DNA of 7,642 nucleotides from a bacterium. Lineage in GTDB: Bacteria > UBP6 > JAFGXH01. Position numbers and translations under genes: made by a program. Location of the stretch: the NCBI GenBank assembly GCA_027064085.1, contig JAMOQH010000128.1:1-7642 (forward strand). The letters run 5' to 3'. This document shows positions 6,183-7,642 of this stretch, one piece after another (the first letter of the stretch is position 1; every line of letters begins with the position of its first letter). Below the pieces are notes generated by a model. The model searched no databases. It was not told where the DNA came from and saw nothing but the letters and a program-made list of their open reading frames with translations.

Positions 6183-6219
6183 GAACGACATGCGTAAAAC
6201 TGCTTTGCAGGTTGATGCC
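6183..6219. other. GC-richer intergenic island with small hairpin
   Basis: These 37 nt are about 49% GC by hand count, well above the surrounding intergenic DNA. They include CTGC-ttt-GCAG (6200-6210), a 4-bp stem that two A-T pairs can extend across a bulged G. No reading frame is convincing. It lies just after the dehydrogenase stop and could be the 3' UTR structure of that mRNA, a small RNA, or a remnant of a repeat element. Confidence 0.4.
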
Positions 6220-6234
6220 AAAAATAAAACTAAA

Positions 6235-7386
6235 TTAGTCTCTTAAAACAGCACGACTAATAACCATTCTTTGAACTTCAGAAGTACCTTCATAAATTTC
6301 TGTGATTCTTGCATCTCTAAAATGTCTTTCTGCGGGATAATCTTTAGTATATCCGTATCCTCCAAAAATTTGTATAGCTTTACTTGTTACAAATCCACTA
6401 GTTTCTGCGGCATAAAGTTTTGCCATTGCACTTATTGTTCCAAAATGAGGATCTTTTTGATCTTTTAGGTAAGCTGATTCTCTAATTAATAGTCTAGAAG
6501 CCTCTACTCTAGTTGCCATATCTGCAAGCATAAATTGAATAGCCTGAAAGGAAGCAATAGACTGACCAAACTGCTTTCTTTCTTTTGAATAATCTGCAGC
6601 TTCTTCTAGAGCAGCTCTTGAAATTCCTAATGCTTGAGCAGCAATACCAATTCTTCCGCCATCTAAAGTTGCCATAGCAATTTTAAATCCCATTCCTTCT
6701 TGAGCAAGTAAATCTGATTCATGAACTTTTACATCATCAAAAATAATAGATGCAGAAGACGCACCTTTAATTCCTAATTTATTTTCAATTTTACCAATTG
6801 AAACACCCTCTGTTTTCATATCAACTATAAATGCTGAAATTCCACGGCTCTTTTTAACAGGAGTTTTATCTGTAACTGCAAAAACTATTGCATAATCAGC
6901 TTGTGGAGCATTGGTTATAAAGTTTTTACTACCATTAATGGTATAATATTCGCCTTCTTTTACTGCTGTTGTTTTTTGTGCTATTGCATCAGTTCCTGCA
7001 TTTGGCTCTGTGAGGGCAAAACAACCAAGCTTTTCACCGCTTGCAAGAGGTTTTAAATATTTATTTTTTTGTTCTTCATTTGCGAATTTTAATAAAGGGT
7101 CACATACAAGTGAGTTGTTAACACTCATAATAACACCAGTTGATGCACATCCTCTTGATATTTCTTCCATTGCAATTGCATAAGAAACAACATCCATATC
7201 ACTTCCACCATATTCAGCAGGAACATAAACTCCTAAAAGTCCTAATTCACCTAATTCTTTGATTATTTCAGTTGGAAATTCTCCTTTTTTATCTATTTCG
7301 GCTGCAACTGGAATTAGCTTTTCTTTAGCAAATTTTCTAGTCATGTCTTGAATCATTTGTTGTTCTTCTGATAATGTAAATCTCAT
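6235..7386 (-). CDS. Acyl-CoA dehydrogenase, short-chain/butyryl-CoA type
   Basis: This FAD enzyme oxidises an acyl-CoA to the trans-2-enoyl-CoA, or works in reverse in butyrate-type fermentation, passing electrons to electron-transfer flavoprotein. It is complete at 383 residues, typical of the family. The N-terminal helical domain (about 5-117) is followed by the signature GCFALTEPNAGTDA (121-134) in the beta domain. The C-terminal domain has ERKQFGQSIASFQAIQF (269-285), QIFGGYGYTKDYPAERHFRD (339-358) and the catalytic-base segment ITEIYEGTSE with E366, where short-chain and butyryl-CoA dehydrogenases carry it. Chain-length preference cannot be proven from this alone. No etfA/etfB, thiolase or enoyl-CoA hydratase gene is adjacent, unlike many bcd operons. 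GGAGG sits 3 nt before the ATG. It has its own promoter and tandem repeats upstream and appears monocistronic. Confidence 0.95.
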   Translation of the reverse strand: MRFTLSEEQQMIQDMTRKFAKEKLIPVAAEIDKKGEFPTEIIKELGELGLLGVYVPAEYGGSDMDVVSYAIAMEEISRGCASTGVIMSVNNSLVCDPLLKFANEEQKNKYLKPLASGEKLGCFALTEPNAGTDAIAQKTTAVKEGEYYTINGSKNFITNAPQADYAIVFAVTDKTPVKKSRGISAFIVDMKTEGVSIGKIENKLGIKGASSASIIFDDVKVHESDLLAQEGMGFKIAMATLDGGRIGIAAQALGISRAALEEAADYSKERKQFGQSIASFQAIQFMLADMATRVEASRLLIRESAYLKDQKDPHFGTISAMAKLYAAETSGFVTSKAIQIFGGYGYTKDYPAERHFRDARITEIYEGTSEVQRMVISRAVLRD

Positions 7387-7409
7387 AATCCTCCATTTTT
7401 TTGTAAAAA

Positions 7410-7448
7410 TTTAACAAACAGTATTAATAAACAAGATTAATAAACAAG
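7410..7448 (-). repeat. Tandem 13-bp repeats in the leader of the acyl-CoA dehydrogenase gene
   Basis: Two perfect adjacent copies of CTTGTTTATTAAT (minus strand; 7436-7448 and 7423-7435) are followed by a degenerate third copy (7410-7422, 9 of 13 identical). They start at about the predicted transcription start and cover roughly the first 36 nt. That position would let a bound protein block initiation, so an operator is plausible. A replication-slippage repeat is the alternative. Confidence 0.6.
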
Positions 7449-7451
7449 GGT

Positions 7452-7481
7452 ATTTTAGTTTAATAATGGTTGTGATGTCAA
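7452..7481 (-). promoter_or_regulatory. Sigma70-type promoter of acyl-CoA dehydrogenase gene
   Basis: On the minus strand a perfect TTGACA (7476-7481), an 18-nt spacer and TAAAAT (7452-7457) form a strong promoter candidate. Transcription would start near 7445, at the edge of the tandem repeats, giving a leader of about 58 nt. Confidence 0.65.
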
Positions 7482-7512
7482 TAATTTTTTAATTTTAGAA
7501 TATGCTTTAATA

Positions 7513-7642
7513 TTATTTTTTTTTTAATTCTTTAATTTCTTTTTTGGTTTTTATAATTTGATTTTCTATTGATTCAATTTTTTTATCAATTTCTTTTATT
7601 TTGTTATCATTGTCTTTATTTTTATATCTTTCATCTTCTAAA
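7513..7642 (-). CDS. Coiled-coil C-terminus of a protein entering from the right edge
   Basis: The last 42 codons of a reading frame run from the right edge to TAA at 7515-7513. The peptide is rich in Lys, Glu, Ile and Asn. Counting from the first complete codon, hydrophobic residues fall at 15, 18, 22, 25, 29, 36 and 39, with T at 32, a regular a/d heptad pattern. This indicates a parallel coiled coil reaching almost to the C-terminus, which is LKKK. The function cannot be told from this fragment. The final lysines are encoded in a run of ten A's (7516-7525), just before the stop. The codon pattern, the heptads and the clean stop followed by a promoter for the next gene support a real gene end. 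Confidence 0.6.
   Translation of the reverse strand, partial: LEDERYKNKDNDNKIKEIDKKIESIENQIIKTKKEIKELKKK

Noticed and set aside
6011-6234. T-box or thrS attenuator leader
   Set aside because: The best promoter leaves only about 25 nt of leader, and no T-box core or specifier stem is seen.
6271-6468. 65-residue plus-strand open frame
   Set aside because: It is antisense to the conserved C-terminal domain of acyl-CoA dehydrogenase.
1-7642. CRISPR array, tRNA/rRNA, IS element or phage genes
   Set aside because: No spaced repeat array, cloverleaf, transposase motif or terminal inverted repeat pair was found; the genes are mostly housekeeping.

Overview
The window is AT-rich bacterial DNA (roughly 30% GC by eye) and gene-dense. 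All nine genes that can be supported lie on the minus strand, so transcription runs from high to low coordinates. Translation signals are canonical bacterial ones: GGAGG-type ribosome binding sites with short 3-7 nt spacers. AT-rich codons and Lys/Ile/Asn-rich proteins fit a low-GC bacterium. An export-type signal peptide, a LolD/MacB-type ABC ATPase and a short-chain-type acyl-CoA dehydrogenase are present, but nothing fixes the phylum. No phage, IS, CRISPR, rRNA or tRNA genes are visible.

Layout from right to left, in the direction of transcription. (1) 7513-7641 is the coiled-coil C-terminus of a gene that enters from the right edge. (2) 6235-7386 is an acyl-CoA dehydrogenase with its own strong sigma70-like promoter. 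Two perfect tandem 13-mers plus a degenerate third copy sit right at its predicted transcription start. (3) 6011-6234 holds a GC-richer hairpin island, possibly the end of the dehydrogenase transcript, followed by a good promoter for thrS. (4) 1238-6010 is a tightly packed five-gene run: thrS, infC, a NarL/FixJ-type response regulator, a very basic secreted protein and a Nudix-like protein. Its gaps are about 21, 23, 41 and 20 nt, so it is probably one operon. (5) 986-1237 is an AT-rich intergenic region with short repeats. (6) 296-985 is a LolD/MacB-type ABC ATPase that overlaps by ATGA the start of a secreted protein running off the left edge.

The thrS-infC pair makes threonyl-tRNA synthetase and initiation factor IF3, as in many bacteria. 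Here infC is not followed by the ribosomal protein genes rpmI-rplT but by a signalling gene and two poorly known genes. The infC frame has no AUG, GUG or UUG start in its N-terminal part. The full 184-residue IF3 must begin at an AUU (or AUA) codon, the arrangement that lets IF3 control its own synthesis in E. coli.

No clear-cut new defence or mobile system is present. The points most worth a second look are the non-AUG infC start, the replacement of rpmI-rplT by a regulator/secreted protein/Nudix cassette, the lysine-rich exported protein, the degenerate Nudix box, the tandem repeats at the dehydrogenase start site and the hairpin island before thrS.
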